Assembly (NCBI RefSeq): GCF_000002875.2
Contig: NC_009401.2
Location: 509,843 to 573,842 of the forward strand
Direction of reading: 5' to 3'
Source of the DNA: Leishmania infantum JPCM5
Taxonomy: Eukaryota > Euglenozoa > Kinetoplastea > Trypanosomatida > Trypanosomatidae
DNA: 64,000 nucleotides
The number at the start of each line of letters is the position of its first letter. The stretch's first letter is position 1. This document shows positions 38,285 through 48,579 of this stretch, in pieces. The notes beneath the pieces are model-generated. The model saw nothing but the letters and a program-made list of their open reading frames with translations, was not told the origin of the DNA and searched no databases. Position numbers and translations under genes: made by a program.

Positions 38285-40177
38285 ATGACGAACCCGTCTA
38301 ACTCCAACCTGCAGGCGTTGCGCGAGGAGCTCTGCACGCCTGGCCTGGATCAGGGTCACCTCTTCGAGGGATGGCCGGAGACCGTGGATGAGTGCGACGA
38401 GAGGCAGATCGCCCTCCTTACAGATTTGTACATGTTTTCAAACATGTATCCCGGCGGCGTCGCTCAGTACATCCGCAACGGGCACGAGCTGCTGGCGCGT
38501 GAGAGCGAAGAGGTGGACTTTGCAGCGCTGGAGATGCCCCCTCTCATCTTCGAGGCCCCGTCGCTGCACCGGCGCACGGCGGAGAGGACCGCGCTGGAGA
38601 GCGCCGGAACCGCGATGCTGTGCAAGACGGTGTTCGTGCTGGTTGCTGGTGGTCTGGGCGAACGTCTGGGCTACTCAAGCATCAAGGTGGGCCTGCCGGT
38701 GGAGACGGCGACGAACACAACGTATCTCGCCTACTACCTCCGGTGGGCACAGCGAGTGGGAGGGAAGGAGGTACCGTTTGTGATAATGACCTCTGACGAC
38801 ACGCACGACCGCACGCTGCAGCTCCTGCGCGAGCTGCAGTTGGATGTGCCCAACTTGCATGTGCTCAAGCAGGGGCAGGTCTTCTGCTTCGCCGACAGCG
38901 CCGCGCACCTCGCCCTGGACGATACAGGGAAGCTGCTGCGCAAGCCGCACGGTCACGGCGACGTGCACTCCCTCATCTACAACGCGACTGTGCAGAGAGA
39001 CGTGGTGCCGAACTCCGGCGACGGTACCGCGACGGCGCAGCCACTCGTGAACGACTGGCTGGCGGCCGGCTACGAGTCCATTGTCTTTATCCAGGACACC
39101 AACGCCGGCGCGACGGTCACAATCCCCATCAGCCTCGCCTTGAGCGCCGAGCACTCGCTCGACATGAACTTCACCTGCATCCCTCGTGTGCCGAAGGAGC
39201 CGATCGGGCTGCTATGCCGAGCCAAGAAGAATAGCGGCGACCCGTGGCTGGTCGCGAGCGTGGAGTACAACGTCTTTGCCGAGGTTTCGCGCACGCTTAA
39301 CAAGGATGGCGGCGAAGAAGCCAGTGACCCCACTGGCTTCTCCCCGTTCCCTGGTAGCGTCAACACCCTCGTGCTCAAGCTCTCCAGCTACGTGGACCGG
39401 CTGCGGGAGTCGAACGGTATCGTTCCGGAGTTCATCAACCCCAAGTACTCGGACGAGACGCGTCGTTCCTTCAAGAAGCCCGCACGCATCGAGTCCCTGA
39501 TGCAGGACATCGCGCTGCTCTTCTCCGAGGATGACTACCGCGTCGGCGGTACCGTCTTCGAGCGATTCTCGTACCAGCCAGTGAAGAACTCGCTAAAGGG
39601 GGCGGCAGCGCTTGTGGCGCAGGGCAACGGCGCCTACTGCGCCGCCACGGGCGAGGCTGACTTCTACGAGCTGCAGCGGCGCCGTCTCAAGGCTATCGGA
39701 CTGCCGCTCTTCTACAGCTCGCAGGCGGAGGTGACGGTGGCGAACGACACTATTGGCGTGCATATCTTCCCGATAATCGTGCTGGATGCCATGTGCGCGT
39801 CAAGCGGATCCCTCGACGACCTTGCGAGCGTCTTTCCGACGCCGGAAAAGGTGCACATCGATCAGCACAGCACCTTGATTGTTGAGGGCCGTGTCATCAT
39901 TGAGAGCCTGGAGCTATACGGTGCACTCACGATTCGCGGCCCGACAGGCCCGATGGCGCTGCCGCACGTAATACGCAACGCTGTGGTGCGCAATGCCGGT
40001 TGGTCGGTACACGCGATCTTGTCTCTCGGCGCTGGGTGCGATAGCAGGCTGTCTGAGGTGGACCGCATCCGCGGGTTTGTGCTGGAGAAGACGACCATGA
40101 CGGTGATGGACTGCCGTACGAAGGGCGAGTCCGAGGCCGGTGCACCGTCTGGTGCGGCTGACCCGGCAAAGTTGTAG
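38285..40177 (+). CDS. USP: UDP-sugar pyrophosphorylase (630 aa)
   Basis: The enzyme makes UDP-sugars from sugar-1-phosphates and UTP with release of pyrophosphate; the Leishmania enzyme accepts several sugars and supports galactose salvage. The nucleotide-binding signature VAGGLGERLGYSSIKVGLP begins at residue 120. The length from this ATG is 630 residues, the length I recall for the L. major protein, and the sequence from MTNPSNSNLQ onward matches my memory of it. The protein ends in AKL, a permitted type 1 peroxisomal targeting signal, so glycosomal import is plausible. The frame is open leftwards to an ATG at 38195, which would add 30 residues of presequence-like MAARLVLRRCLSPLPRRAR character. 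Both ATGs lack a purine at -3. Family call firm; the start and location are less certain. Confidence 0.95.
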   Translation: MTNPSNSNLQALREELCTPGLDQGHLFEGWPETVDECDERQIALLTDLYMFSNMYPGGVAQYIRNGHELLARESEEVDFAALEMPPLIFEAPSLHRRTAERTALESAGTAMLCKTVFVLVAGGLGERLGYSSIKVGLPVETATNTTYLAYYLRWAQRVGGKEVPFVIMTSDDTHDRTLQLLRELQLDVPNLHVLKQGQVFCFADSAAHLALDDTGKLLRKPHGHGDVHSLIYNATVQRDVVPNSGDGTATAQPLVNDWLAAGYESIVFIQDTNAGATVTIPISLALSAEHSLDMNFTCIPRVPKEPIGLLCRAKKNSGDPWLVASVEYNVFAEVSRTLNKDGGEEASDPTGFSPFPGSVNTLVLKLSSYVDRLRESNGIVPEFINPKYSDETRRSFKKPARIESLMQDIALLFSEDDYRVGGTVFERFSYQPVKNSLKGAAALVAQGNGAYCAATGEADFYELQRRRLKAIGLPLFYSSQAEVTVANDTIGVHIFPIIVLDAMCASSGSLDDLASVFPTPEKVHIDQHSTLIVEGRVIIESLELYGALTIRGPTGPMALPHVIRNAVVRNAGWSVHAILSLGAGCDSRLSEVDRIRGFVLEKTTMTVMDCRTKGESEAGAPSGAADPAKL

Positions 40178-41132
40178 TAGTCGCTGCCGAGAGGGTGCCT
40201 GCTGGCGTGGGTGCTCCCGTGTAGTTGAACGAGCGCTGGCTTTGCCGGCGCACCGGGCCGTCTTTCCAGCGACGGCGCGTGTGGGTGCCCCAGCGCGTGT
40301 GCACACACCGGTGGGAGAGCGCCGTGTGCCAGCCCACACACAGCGCGGCACTGCTGGCCGTCTTACCTCCCTGCCATGAATTCCTATTTGCCTTTCGCAT
40401 TTCTGCAAGCCGCAGCAGAAGGTGCAGGACGGTGGTGGGCCTCCCCCCTCACCACCACCATGACGGGTGCCGGCCACACGGACACTTGCGCAGAGCACCG
40501 GTGCCACACCTTAGAAGCAACAACGACAGCTCAGAAAAGATGGAAACAGCATGCCGCGGCGACTCGGTGCCATCAGCGAAGGGAGGGAGACCTGCCGGCC
40601 ACCCTGCCCCTCCCCCTCCCCCTCCCCCGCGAGCACGTGCCACGTACACGGAGGCAAGCCAAACATGCGCAGAGCCACGCTGTGGACCCGCGCAAGCGAG
40701 TGGTTGTGCGTCTGCGTGAGGCCGCTTCGCGCTGACCAGCGGCTTGCCTTCGCCTGTGTTCCTTGAAAGCATGTTTCTGTCCCTCACTAGCTCTCTTTGC
40801 TTTACTTACCCGAAGGACTCGGTGCTCAGTCAGTGTGCGAGAGAGGCAAAACATCGACAGCCCCCACCCCCTCCTCCCCCACCACACCAGCGCACGCGTA
40901 CGCACAGAGCCACTGCAGCTGCGTCTGCACGTCACTTTAGATCTGAGCTTGTGCCCGGGCCAACGTTTTGCGTTTCCTGATCGCGCGCTGCGTCTCTGCC
41001 TGCGAAATCCCTGGTGGCCGTCGCTGCCCATCCGACGGCCAAAGACGCCCGCACGCATACACCCTCTGCGCCAACGCGTGTATGCATCTTTCTAACCAGA
41101 GAGCCAAGCAGCCCAGCTCTTCCCTATCGCTC
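40178..41132. other. Intergenic region
   Basis: No gene is seen. The left part is GC-rich and mixed, the right part holds CT-rich tracts (about 40780-40815 and 40860-40890) with AG candidates for the next gene. The frame of the next gene is open leftwards to about 40968 but lacks an upstream in-frame ATG of coding character. Confidence 0.45.
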
Positions 41133-43190
41133 ATGCCCATCATTCTTCGTGTGTGCGTGGCCATCGAGTCGGACGCGGCTCTGCCGTCGACGCCAATGGC
41201 ACCTTCGCCACAGGCTGCTGCTGCTGCGACGACGGCCCCTGCATTTGCGAGGAGTGCACTAAACCTCCACCCTCTACATCAGCAGCGGCCTGCGCCCCAG
41301 ATATCAGCCTCAAGGCTGCCTAGCTCGCCAGGGCTGCAGCAGGACTCGGCTCCGCTGCCGACGCCTCGTCACAGGTCGCTCCTGTGGCTATCGATGCAGG
41401 TGACGCTGACCACGACGGTGAAGGCGGTCCTCCAGCAGGTTCAGGAGACGGTGGAGCGGCGCATGTGTGCCACATTATGCGCCGGCTACACACATGGCGA
41501 CCACCACGAGATCAGCGGAGGCAACAGTGCCCCTTGTTCCTTGGCCCGCCCTACTTCGCTGCTGGGCCGCAGCGGCGGCAAGGATCACAGTAGCGGTTCC
41601 GTCGTGGATGGTACCCAGGCAGCCGACCCGTTGACTTCTCGTACTCCTCATCTGACAGATAGCTTGCAGGAAGCGGAACTCTGTCTCTGCCTGCAAGACA
41701 AGGATGGTGAGTACCGCTGGGCCGGCGGCACGCAACACTTCCACAAGGTGGCCGTGCTGCGAGCGCCGTTCATTACGGAAGTGTGCCTCCGCACGCACGC
41801 CGTCTTCGAGGAAGAGAGGCGCCGGTTGCGCCGCGAGGCGAGACAAGAGCGAACTTCATCAGCGCGGTCGTCGTCGTTGACCTTGGCATCACACGCGCCG
41901 TCTCTGCTTCCCAGCCTCTACCGCAGCGCTGAAGACGTTCTCAACGTCAGCGATAGCCGTGAGCGCAGCGATGAGCATTCGGACCAGCGCGCGAAGAGCA
42001 CACATGGAAAGCGAGGGGGTGCGCCCGGCAATGCCCCGGACACTTCGGCTGCCACAACGACAGTCAACAAAGGCCATGCAGCGCACACGCTGACCGGCCA
42101 GTCCTTCGCGAGGAAGGCCGGTCGGCCAAGGTTCGCTTTCTTGAAGGGTGTTGTGGTGCCCATGGTCGTGCTGCGGCAGTGCAACCCTCAATACGCCATG
42201 GTTGGCAAGCACCACCCGCACGGCCGCACCCCTCGACAGTATGCAGAGGTGCGGGTACCGGCTGACATGCAGGCGGAGCCACTCGATGACTTCCTGCGCA
42301 GCTCTGGGACTGCACCGGCCAGTGGCACGGCACAGGTCACGTCGGAGGAGTCAGTTGCTCATGCCTCTGCTCATGCGGAGCTGTTGCCGCTACGAGTGAC
42401 CGCGTTGTCAACTTCGGATAGACTTGGTGACACGGCATTGCGGTCTCCCGCCTCACCGCACAGTACCAGCGCTCCGGCGACGAGAGACATCTCAGCTGAG
42501 ACACCTTGTCTCGCTGCCGCGCTGATGCCCGCGTCCTCGACGTCGACGCTACCAAGCCGCTCTGCGCCGCTTGACCGATCGTGCGGAGCCGTCGAGGACG
42601 CACATAGTCCCCGTACCCGCCCTTCGATTTTTGACACCCACCAAGTTCATTCCTACCACTCGACCGCGGCAGCGACGGCGCACACGGCTACAGCGGCAGG
42701 GCCAGTCGGCCTGGTGGCGCACGCCACGACGGTGGAGAGGGTGAGCGAAGCGAGTGGCCCAAGTGCCACAGCGGACGCACTGCGTGTGCGAGGGACCGTC
42801 GACGTGCAGGCCTGCGAAGCTTCGGCGAAGGAGGAAGCCGCAGTCCGCATCGCCTTGGCAGCCGCGCAGCAGGACTACACCGCCGCGCTAGCCGAGTACA
42901 AGTCAGTGGTGGCATGCTCATCTGCCAAGCCCACCGCGGCAAGCGAGTGTGAGGTGCAGCCCTGGCAGCCGGCTCCGTGTGCTGACGCAGAGCTGGCGAC
43001 TCTCCTGCAGCGGAGGGTCGAACTGCAGAGACAGCTAAAAGTGTGCCGGGAGGCGGAGCAACAGTGTGAGCGACTGACCATGCTGGCCGAGCGCCTAGAG
43101 AAGGCGGTACGGGAGCAGGAGGAGCGTCGCGTGCCGCGGACGCCGCTGCGCCACGGCAATGATAGTGCCGCATTTGCGGCTGGCTACTAA
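41133..43190 (+). CDS. Protein of unknown function with C-terminal coiled coil (685 aa)
   Basis: I do not recognise it. It opens with a short hydrophobic strand-like segment (MPIILRVCVAIE), then an Ala/Pro-rich linker, then a segment (about 85-120) in which WLSMQVTLTTTVKAVLQQV could be a strand-turn-helix of a ubiquitin-like fold. Two further conserved-looking islands follow: ELCLCLQDKDGEYRWAGG near 190 and a hydrophobic island near 335-350 (GVVVPMVVLRQ). Ser/Thr/Ala-rich low complexity fills much of the middle. Residues about 620-670 form a Leu/Glu/Arg-rich coiled coil. The ATG at 41133 is preferred because sequence before it is UTR-like. The next gene downstream has the same overall plan. 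Its location and role are unknown. Confidence 0.8.
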   Translation: MPIILRVCVAIESDAALPSTPMAPSPQAAAAATTAPAFARSALNLHPLHQQRPAPQISASRLPSSPGLQQDSAPLPTPRHRSLLWLSMQVTLTTTVKAVLQQVQETVERRMCATLCAGYTHGDHHEISGGNSAPCSLARPTSLLGRSGGKDHSSGSVVDGTQAADPLTSRTPHLTDSLQEAELCLCLQDKDGEYRWAGGTQHFHKVAVLRAPFITEVCLRTHAVFEEERRRLRREARQERTSSARSSSLTLASHAPSLLPSLYRSAEDVLNVSDSRERSDEHSDQRAKSTHGKRGGAPGNAPDTSAATTTVNKGHAAHTLTGQSFARKAGRPRFAFLKGVVVPMVVLRQCNPQYAMVGKHHPHGRTPRQYAEVRVPADMQAEPLDDFLRSSGTAPASGTAQVTSEESVAHASAHAELLPLRVTALSTSDRLGDTALRSPASPHSTSAPATRDISAETPCLAAALMPASSTSTLPSRSAPLDRSCGAVEDAHSPRTRPSIFDTHQVHSYHSTAAATAHTATAAGPVGLVAHATTVERVSEASGPSATADALRVRGTVDVQACEASAKEEAAVRIALAAAQQDYTAALAEYKSVVACSSAKPTAASECEVQPWQPAPCADAELATLLQRRVELQRQLKVCREAEQQCERLTMLAERLEKAVREQEERRVPRTPLRHGNDSAAFAAGY

Positions 43191-44194
43191 AGTGATAGGA
43201 GGGTCACTGTGCGTGTGTGTAGGTGTGTACGGGGGTGGCGGGGCGGAGGGACGGCGAACACTTACGCACAAGCGTTCCGCAGAAAACACTCCGCCGCCCT
43301 TTCTCTTCCTTGTAATTTGTGTGCGGAATACCTGCCGGCTGTCTCTCGTGCCGTGTGCACGTACCGCCATCCGCGCACGTGCCCGAGGCACAGAGAACGA
43401 TGAAGTGATGGGTCGCAATCGCCTTCCCGGCAGCAAGCTCTCTCCTCCCCTCCAACGCGGAAAGGAACGCCGACACATTACGCCACGCGCTGGTGAAGGA
43501 ACTCGTTGCTTGCATGCGTATGCGTTTCTGCGCATGTGGGGCAGGTATGTATCTACGTATGGCGCATGTAACTCGCTTGACTGCATCCTTCGACGGCACT
43601 GGATAGCACCCCGCACGTGCGCCCAGCGCGGACTCTTGGAGTGGGAGCTTGTAGAAACCGTGTGCGCACGCATCTTACACAGATGCATGCACACGCTCGC
43701 GAACGCCGGTGCAAGTGAGATGCATGCCAGCGCACGCTGCCGCCCATGCGCAATGGTGCCGCTCGCCGCTCTTCCCCTGTGTACACCGGCGGCCCTTCTT
43801 CTGTCCCCGCACGGGTACTCCGCGTCGGCCCTCCAGTCTCCTCCACCCATCCTTCACCTGCCCTTGGCTGTGCATGTTTGGAGCGCTTCTTTATACGCAC
43901 CCGCATCTGCAGCGCATGCTTTCATCGTGCTTGTTGGAGGCGTACCGCCGGACATACCTTCCATACAGATCCATAGATTGGCGTCGTGGCCTTGCCGCCT
44001 GTCGTGCCTCTCGACGGACTTGCTTCTCTGGCGCAGGGGTGGGGGCTGGCGAATACGCATGCACGTACTCACGAATCGTAGACGCGGTCCTCTTCCACGA
44101 TCTCTCCTTGATGTGGAGTGCCCTCTCGACAACGGGCACGAGACACAGGCACGCCCGGGGACCCACTAACACTACTCCCATCACGCCACTACAC
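43191..44194. other. Intergenic region
   Basis: No gene is visible. The frame of the following gene extends open to about 43709, but that portion is Cys/His/Pro/Arg-rich and UTR-like. CT-rich runs near 43780-43870 could serve in trans-splicing. Confidence 0.45.
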
Positions 44195-46408
44195 ATGCCG
44201 CCCTCCAGGGTGCACCCTGACATGAGAGCGATGGTGGTTGTCGTGGACGTGGTCCGCCCTCTTGCGCAGGCGACAGTCTCCTCCTCGCCAACGACGGCCC
44301 TTGCGGTTGAGCGCCTCGAGATCGACGTGGATGTTGTACCCTTTAGCACAACGGCAGACGCGCTGCTCACGGATGTGGCGGTGGCTTTGCAGGAGATGCA
44401 GCTGACCATGTGTGTTCCCCTGCAGGCGGCCGCGTTGGCATCAGGGAGAGTGTTGCCTCCGGTAGCGTGGATACAGGAAGCTGTGGTGGTCAGTGCCAGC
44501 AGTGGCTTAGACAGGTGGCAACGCTCATCGACCCCGTTTCTCGGACGCCGCTACGCAGCAGCTGTGCAGCACGCACAGAACTCTGTAGACTCCCGCCAGA
44601 TGCCCGCTGCGGCGCCTGCGTTGTCGTCCTCGCTGGTGCTTCGCATCGGGAGCGACTACGTCGTGGAAGACATGACAGGGCAACTCAGCCCGCCAACCGC
44701 CGTCTGGTCGGTTGTGCCTCAGTCAATGGAGGCTGCCAGCAGCATTGCAGGCAAGCCGCCTGCACAGGCAGCACTACTTATCACGTCCTCCCCCCATCTG
44801 CTGACCCCAGACCGCGCGTCAGAGGGTGTCGCTGTGGAGGCACACGGCGCCCTGCACGCACCTCTTGCTGCTCTGCCGCCGCCCTCACGAGGCAGCGCTG
44901 CGACGATGATGCCCGCCTCCAGCCGCGTTCGTGGCGGCGATCTGCTCCCTGGCTCTCAGCCCACCGTAGCCTCCGCCGCCGTGGAGAGAGCTGCCGCAGA
45001 TTTCATCCAAGACGAGTGCTTGTCGATGCCCTCCCTTACTGTCGGCTCCACCGCACCGCCACTGTCGCCACCGCCACCTCTCCCGCAGCAGCAGTCACCG
45101 ACACGTGCCGTATCCCTCAAAGATGCCGACGCGGTCGCCTTCGGCCACCTGCAGGCCCACCAGGCACAGATACTGAATCATGACACTCAACGCTGCGACG
45201 ACTCGCCCAACGCCAGCACCTCCGTTGCCGCCCCCGCGGAGGAGCAGAGGCGCCTTGAGCGCACTCTTTCCTGGGCCGCGGCCGAGACTGCCGTACAGGC
45301 GGAGGTGGAGCGTCTGCAGGCAGAGCACGTGCTCACCGGAGAGCAGGGAGAAGGAGGGGCAGCGACAGCGACGAGAAGGGGCGCTGGCGCGAATTTCAAT
45401 GATGCCGCCAGCGGCGATACACACGAAGGGACGGCAATACACACAGCAGGACGGCGGGACGGCGGCTCTGCCTCCGACACATTTTCTCCACCGCGACTGC
45501 GAGCGCAGTCGCTTGCGGCACTCAGAGAGGAGATCGGTGCCTATGAGCGCGAAGCAGCGACGCTGCGCCGGGCAACGGAGAAGGCACGGCAGTGGCGAGA
45601 GTTGACGAAGCAGCAGTTGTGCGAGGAGGTCGCACGGCTGGAGAGAGAAGCAGTCCAGCGGAGTGCGGCGCTGGCAGAGCGCGACGTGCTGCGGCGCCGA
45701 GTGGAGCAACTGGAGGCGCAGGTGGCTGCTGCGAAGGCGATAGAGGTGGCGCTGCTTGTGACGCAGGGGACCGCAGCCGTGCTTCCACCAGCGTCAGCAG
45801 ATGCCCAGCGAGCAAAGAGAGATTGCCGAGCGATAGGCGGTTCTGCCAAGTCGCACCGGCCGTGTGTGACAGCGGCGATCACGATGCCGGCCCTCGAGTG
45901 TTTCAGTGACAATTCCGCATCGGAGCATGGCGACTCCTCCGAGCACTCGTCGCCAACACCGCCACCTGCGCCAGCGTTGCCGCCGCCGTCACAGGCCTGC
46001 CGATTGGCGCCTCGCGTGAACGGACATGCTGCGGAATCCGGTATGGGTGCGCATCTCTGGTCTGGTAGGCGTGTTTCTCTTACCCATTGCGACAGGGCAG
46101 CAGCGCCAACGACAAGCACTGCATATTTGCTGCCTGAGGCACAACGGCAGCCCTCGCACAGTCGGAGCGGGCTCGGTATCGAGAGAAGCTTCCTATCACC
46201 ATCCCTTGAGGCCGAGGTGCGGGCAGCGCTGGATAGCGACGACGACGACGCCGGCTCGTCCGTTACAGACAACCGCAAAAACGGCACGGCGAGTGCAGAG
46301 GCAACGACCGGAGGTGGTAGCGCGTGTGGCTGTGACACGATAGCGGGGAAGGGTGCGGAGGCGGCGCGGCAGCCACCTGCGGTGGGGACGCGGGGGCGAA
46401 GGCAGTGA
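44195..46408 (+). CDS. Protein of unknown function with C-terminal coiled coil (737 aa)
   Basis: I do not recognise it. The N-terminal 90 residues contain two hydrophobic strand-like stretches (MVVVVDVVRPLA and LEIDVDVVPFSTTADALL) followed by a helix, a pattern compatible with a ubiquitin-like or similar small alpha/beta domain. A long Ala/Pro/Ser-rich middle follows. A strong coiled coil spans about 439-522 (REEIGAYEREAATLRRATEK and onward). The C-terminal 200 residues are Ser/Pro/Gly-rich and probably disordered. Two in-frame starts are close together, 44195 and 44222, and either is possible. The organisation resembles the gene immediately upstream, so the pair may be ancient tandem paralogues, but similarity is weak by eye. 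Confidence 0.8.
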   Translation: MPPSRVHPDMRAMVVVVDVVRPLAQATVSSSPTTALAVERLEIDVDVVPFSTTADALLTDVAVALQEMQLTMCVPLQAAALASGRVLPPVAWIQEAVVVSASSGLDRWQRSSTPFLGRRYAAAVQHAQNSVDSRQMPAAAPALSSSLVLRIGSDYVVEDMTGQLSPPTAVWSVVPQSMEAASSIAGKPPAQAALLITSSPHLLTPDRASEGVAVEAHGALHAPLAALPPPSRGSAATMMPASSRVRGGDLLPGSQPTVASAAVERAAADFIQDECLSMPSLTVGSTAPPLSPPPPLPQQQSPTRAVSLKDADAVAFGHLQAHQAQILNHDTQRCDDSPNASTSVAAPAEEQRRLERTLSWAAAETAVQAEVERLQAEHVLTGEQGEGGAATATRRGAGANFNDAASGDTHEGTAIHTAGRRDGGSASDTFSPPRLRAQSLAALREEIGAYEREAATLRRATEKARQWRELTKQQLCEEVARLEREAVQRSAALAERDVLRRRVEQLEAQVAAAKAIEVALLVTQGTAAVLPPASADAQRAKRDCRAIGGSAKSHRPCVTAAITMPALECFSDNSASEHGDSSEHSSPTPPPAPALPPPSQACRLAPRVNGHAAESGMGAHLWSGRRVSLTHCDRAAAPTTSTAYLLPEAQRQPSHSRSGLGIERSFLSPSLEAEVRAALDSDDDDAGSSVTDNRKNGTASAEATTGGGSACGCDTIAGKGAEAARQPPAVGTRGRRQ

Positions 46409-47031
46409 TCGACTGCCACCGCGAGTCGCACTGCAGGCGACGCTTCATTCGAGCTGCTCACGGCTTCTTGGATGACTGTGGATGCCGCTGCTCCTGCTGC
46501 GGCTTGTGCTGCCGTCGGGGCAACTCCGTTCCGTAGGTCCGTCAGGACCGCCTCCTCGCCTTACCCCGCCAGCCCCTCTGCGACGTCTCCACATCCGCAC
46601 CGGGCGGGTGCAGCAGCGCTCGCCGTCCTGCCTTGTTCCAGTGGAGGTGGCGAAGGCGCCACGCGGCACGGAATCGGCGCCTATCGGCAACCGCGGAGAG
46701 GAATGGCAAAGGTGACAGCGGCTGCCTCTGTTGCTGAGCGCAGCGCCACTGCTGTCCATCTCGGACTCACAGACAGGCACCTTGCCCGTATCGCTCTCGG
46801 CCACGGTGACGTGACGTCGCTGCCGATGGACGTGTCGAGTGTGCGTGACAGCAGCCGCCGCAGTCCTAGTAGGGGCGGGCCGCCGTCACGACGGCTGGGG
46901 CATGGCTACCTGTTCCCGTCGTGGCGCACCACCTCTTCCTCCTAGGAGGGGCGATCGCGGCGCTTCCAGAGGGCTTACCCACATTCTCCTGCCACCCAGA
47001 CAACGATGCGACGACTCTCTCTCGTTCACTT
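46409..47031. other. Intergenic region, GC-rich with a doubtful 157-aa ORF
   Basis: An ATG-initiated open frame at 46472-46945 starts only 64 nt after the preceding stop and has GC-rich, somewhat coding-like composition, but no recognisable domain. Such a short spacing is unusual for separate trypanosomatid genes, so this is more likely 3' UTR or a decayed extension. No firm gene is called. Confidence 0.35.
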
Positions 47032-47670
47032 TGCATGTGCGTGTGCGCGTGTGTGCGTGTGTGCGTGTGTGCGTGTGCGCGTGTGTGTGCGTGTGTGCGT
47101 GTGTGCGTGTGCGCGTGTGTGCGTGTGTGCGTGTGTGCGTGTGCGCGTGTGTGCGTGTGTGCGTGTGTGCGTGTGCGCGTGTGTGTGCGTGTGTGCGTGT
47201 GTGCGTGTGCGCGTGTGTGCGTGTGTGCGTGTGCGCGTGTGCGCGTGTGTGCGTGTGTGCGTGTGCGCGTGTGTGTGCGTGTGTGCGTGTGTGCGTGTGC
47301 GCGTGTGTGCGTGTGTGCGTGTGTGCGTGTGTGCGTGTGTGCGTGTGTGTGCGTGTGCGCGTGTGTGCGTGTGTGCGTGTGTGCGTGTGTGCGTGTGCGC
47401 GTGTGTGCGTGTGCGCGTGTGTGCGTGTGCGCGTGTGTGCGTGTGTGCGTGTGCGCGTGTGTGCGTGTGTGCGTGTGCGCGTGTGTGCGTGTGTGCGTGT
47501 GCGCGTGTGCGCGTGTGTGCGTGTGTGCGTGTGTGCGTGTGCGCGTGTGTGCGTGTGTGCGTGTGTGCGTGTGCGCGTGTGTGCGTGTGTGCGTGTGTGC
47601 GTGTGCGCGTGTGTGCGTGTGTGCGTGTGTGCGTGTGTGCGTGTGCGCGTGTGTGCGTGTGTGCGTGTGT
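47032..47670 (+). repeat. 639-bp strictly alternating purine-pyrimidine repeat (TG/CG units)
   Basis: From 47032 to 47670 purine and pyrimidine alternate without a break as far as I can read. Nearly every purine is G and the pyrimidines are T or C, in 8-mer-like units GTGTGCGT and GTGCGCGT. It opens chance frames in all three + frames (Val-Cys-Arg-Ala repeats) and on the - strand (His-Thr-Arg-Ala repeats). Such sequence is the classic substrate for left-handed Z-DNA. Confidence 0.92.
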
Positions 47671-48579
47671 CGGCGTCCGCTCAGTGTCGGGCGCCCACAC
47701 GGAGAACAGTACTCGGGCGCTTTATGCGGCGCGCGTTACACTTTCAACGGTTGTGCAGCCACGCGCCCCCTCCAAGCGCATTCTCCCGTGCGCGGACAAG
47801 GATGTCTCGAGCACGTCGCGGCCCGAGTTGAGGTGGATGCCACTACAAACACTCTAGAACACACCCACAACGACCTCAATCAGCGATGAACGGTAACCAC
47901 CGCTACCGTGAGTCTTGCGTTGGGTTGCCACCGTCGCCCTGTGACGCACGCTGCCGCAGCACCATTTCTTCTCTCCTGTGCATGGAGGAGGCCGCATGCT
48001 GGCGCGGCGCCGCATAGAGTGCGCTTGCCCACGGATGCACGTGCGACCAGCGATATGCATCTCGCCGGGTTCTTTCTCTTCCTCCACTCTCATGGACTTG
48101 GCAGCCTTTCCTTTCCCTTCTTCGCTCCGGTCGAGCTGCTACAACTGCTGCCATCATTCTCGTCGGACGGTACGCCCCCCTCCCCTCCTACCACCACCAC
48201 AACTGCGCTGCACAGAAGGAGCATTGGCTTCGGTGAGGTGGTGTGCAGAGGGTGGATCTGTTACGCTTCCTCTTTTTTTTTCTGCTGAGGTGGGTGTGGG
48301 AGTAACGCGTGCGTATGCGCTTCCATTTCTCCTCTCCAGCACGTCTGCCCCGCGCTCCGGCCACGACGATGGCTATCCGCTCCTTACCTCTCCTCGGCTG
48401 CACCAGTGAGCGTTTCGCCTGTGTGTGTGCGGCGTCTCCGCTAGCTCTTTCTGGCGGCTCTCGGCCGCGGCGTAAGTGCGTGCGTGTCCTGCGTGCCAGC
48501 CTTCTCTCCTTCAAGTTGGGGAGGCTGCAAGCCGGCTCTACGGCCTCGTCTGTGCATTCGAAGTGCACCCTCCCCCCCC
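47671..48579. other. Intergenic region right of the alternating repeat
   Basis: No gene is seen. CT-rich tracts, a T run near 48275-48283 and a C run at 48572-48584 precede the duplicated element. Confidence 0.45.

Noticed and set aside
46472..46945. ATG-initiated 157-aa ORF just after the second coiled-coil gene
   Set aside because: Only 64 nt separate it from the previous stop, too short for the usual polyadenylation and trans-splicing signals, and no conserved motif is visible. Kept only as a note in the intergenic entry.
46839..47889. Open frames of about 280-330 aa on the + strand (Val/Cys/Arg/Ala repeats) and 224 aa on the - strand (His/Thr repeats)
   Set aside because: They are forced by the TG/CG repeat, which cannot form stop codons in any frame. 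No normal protein composition is present.
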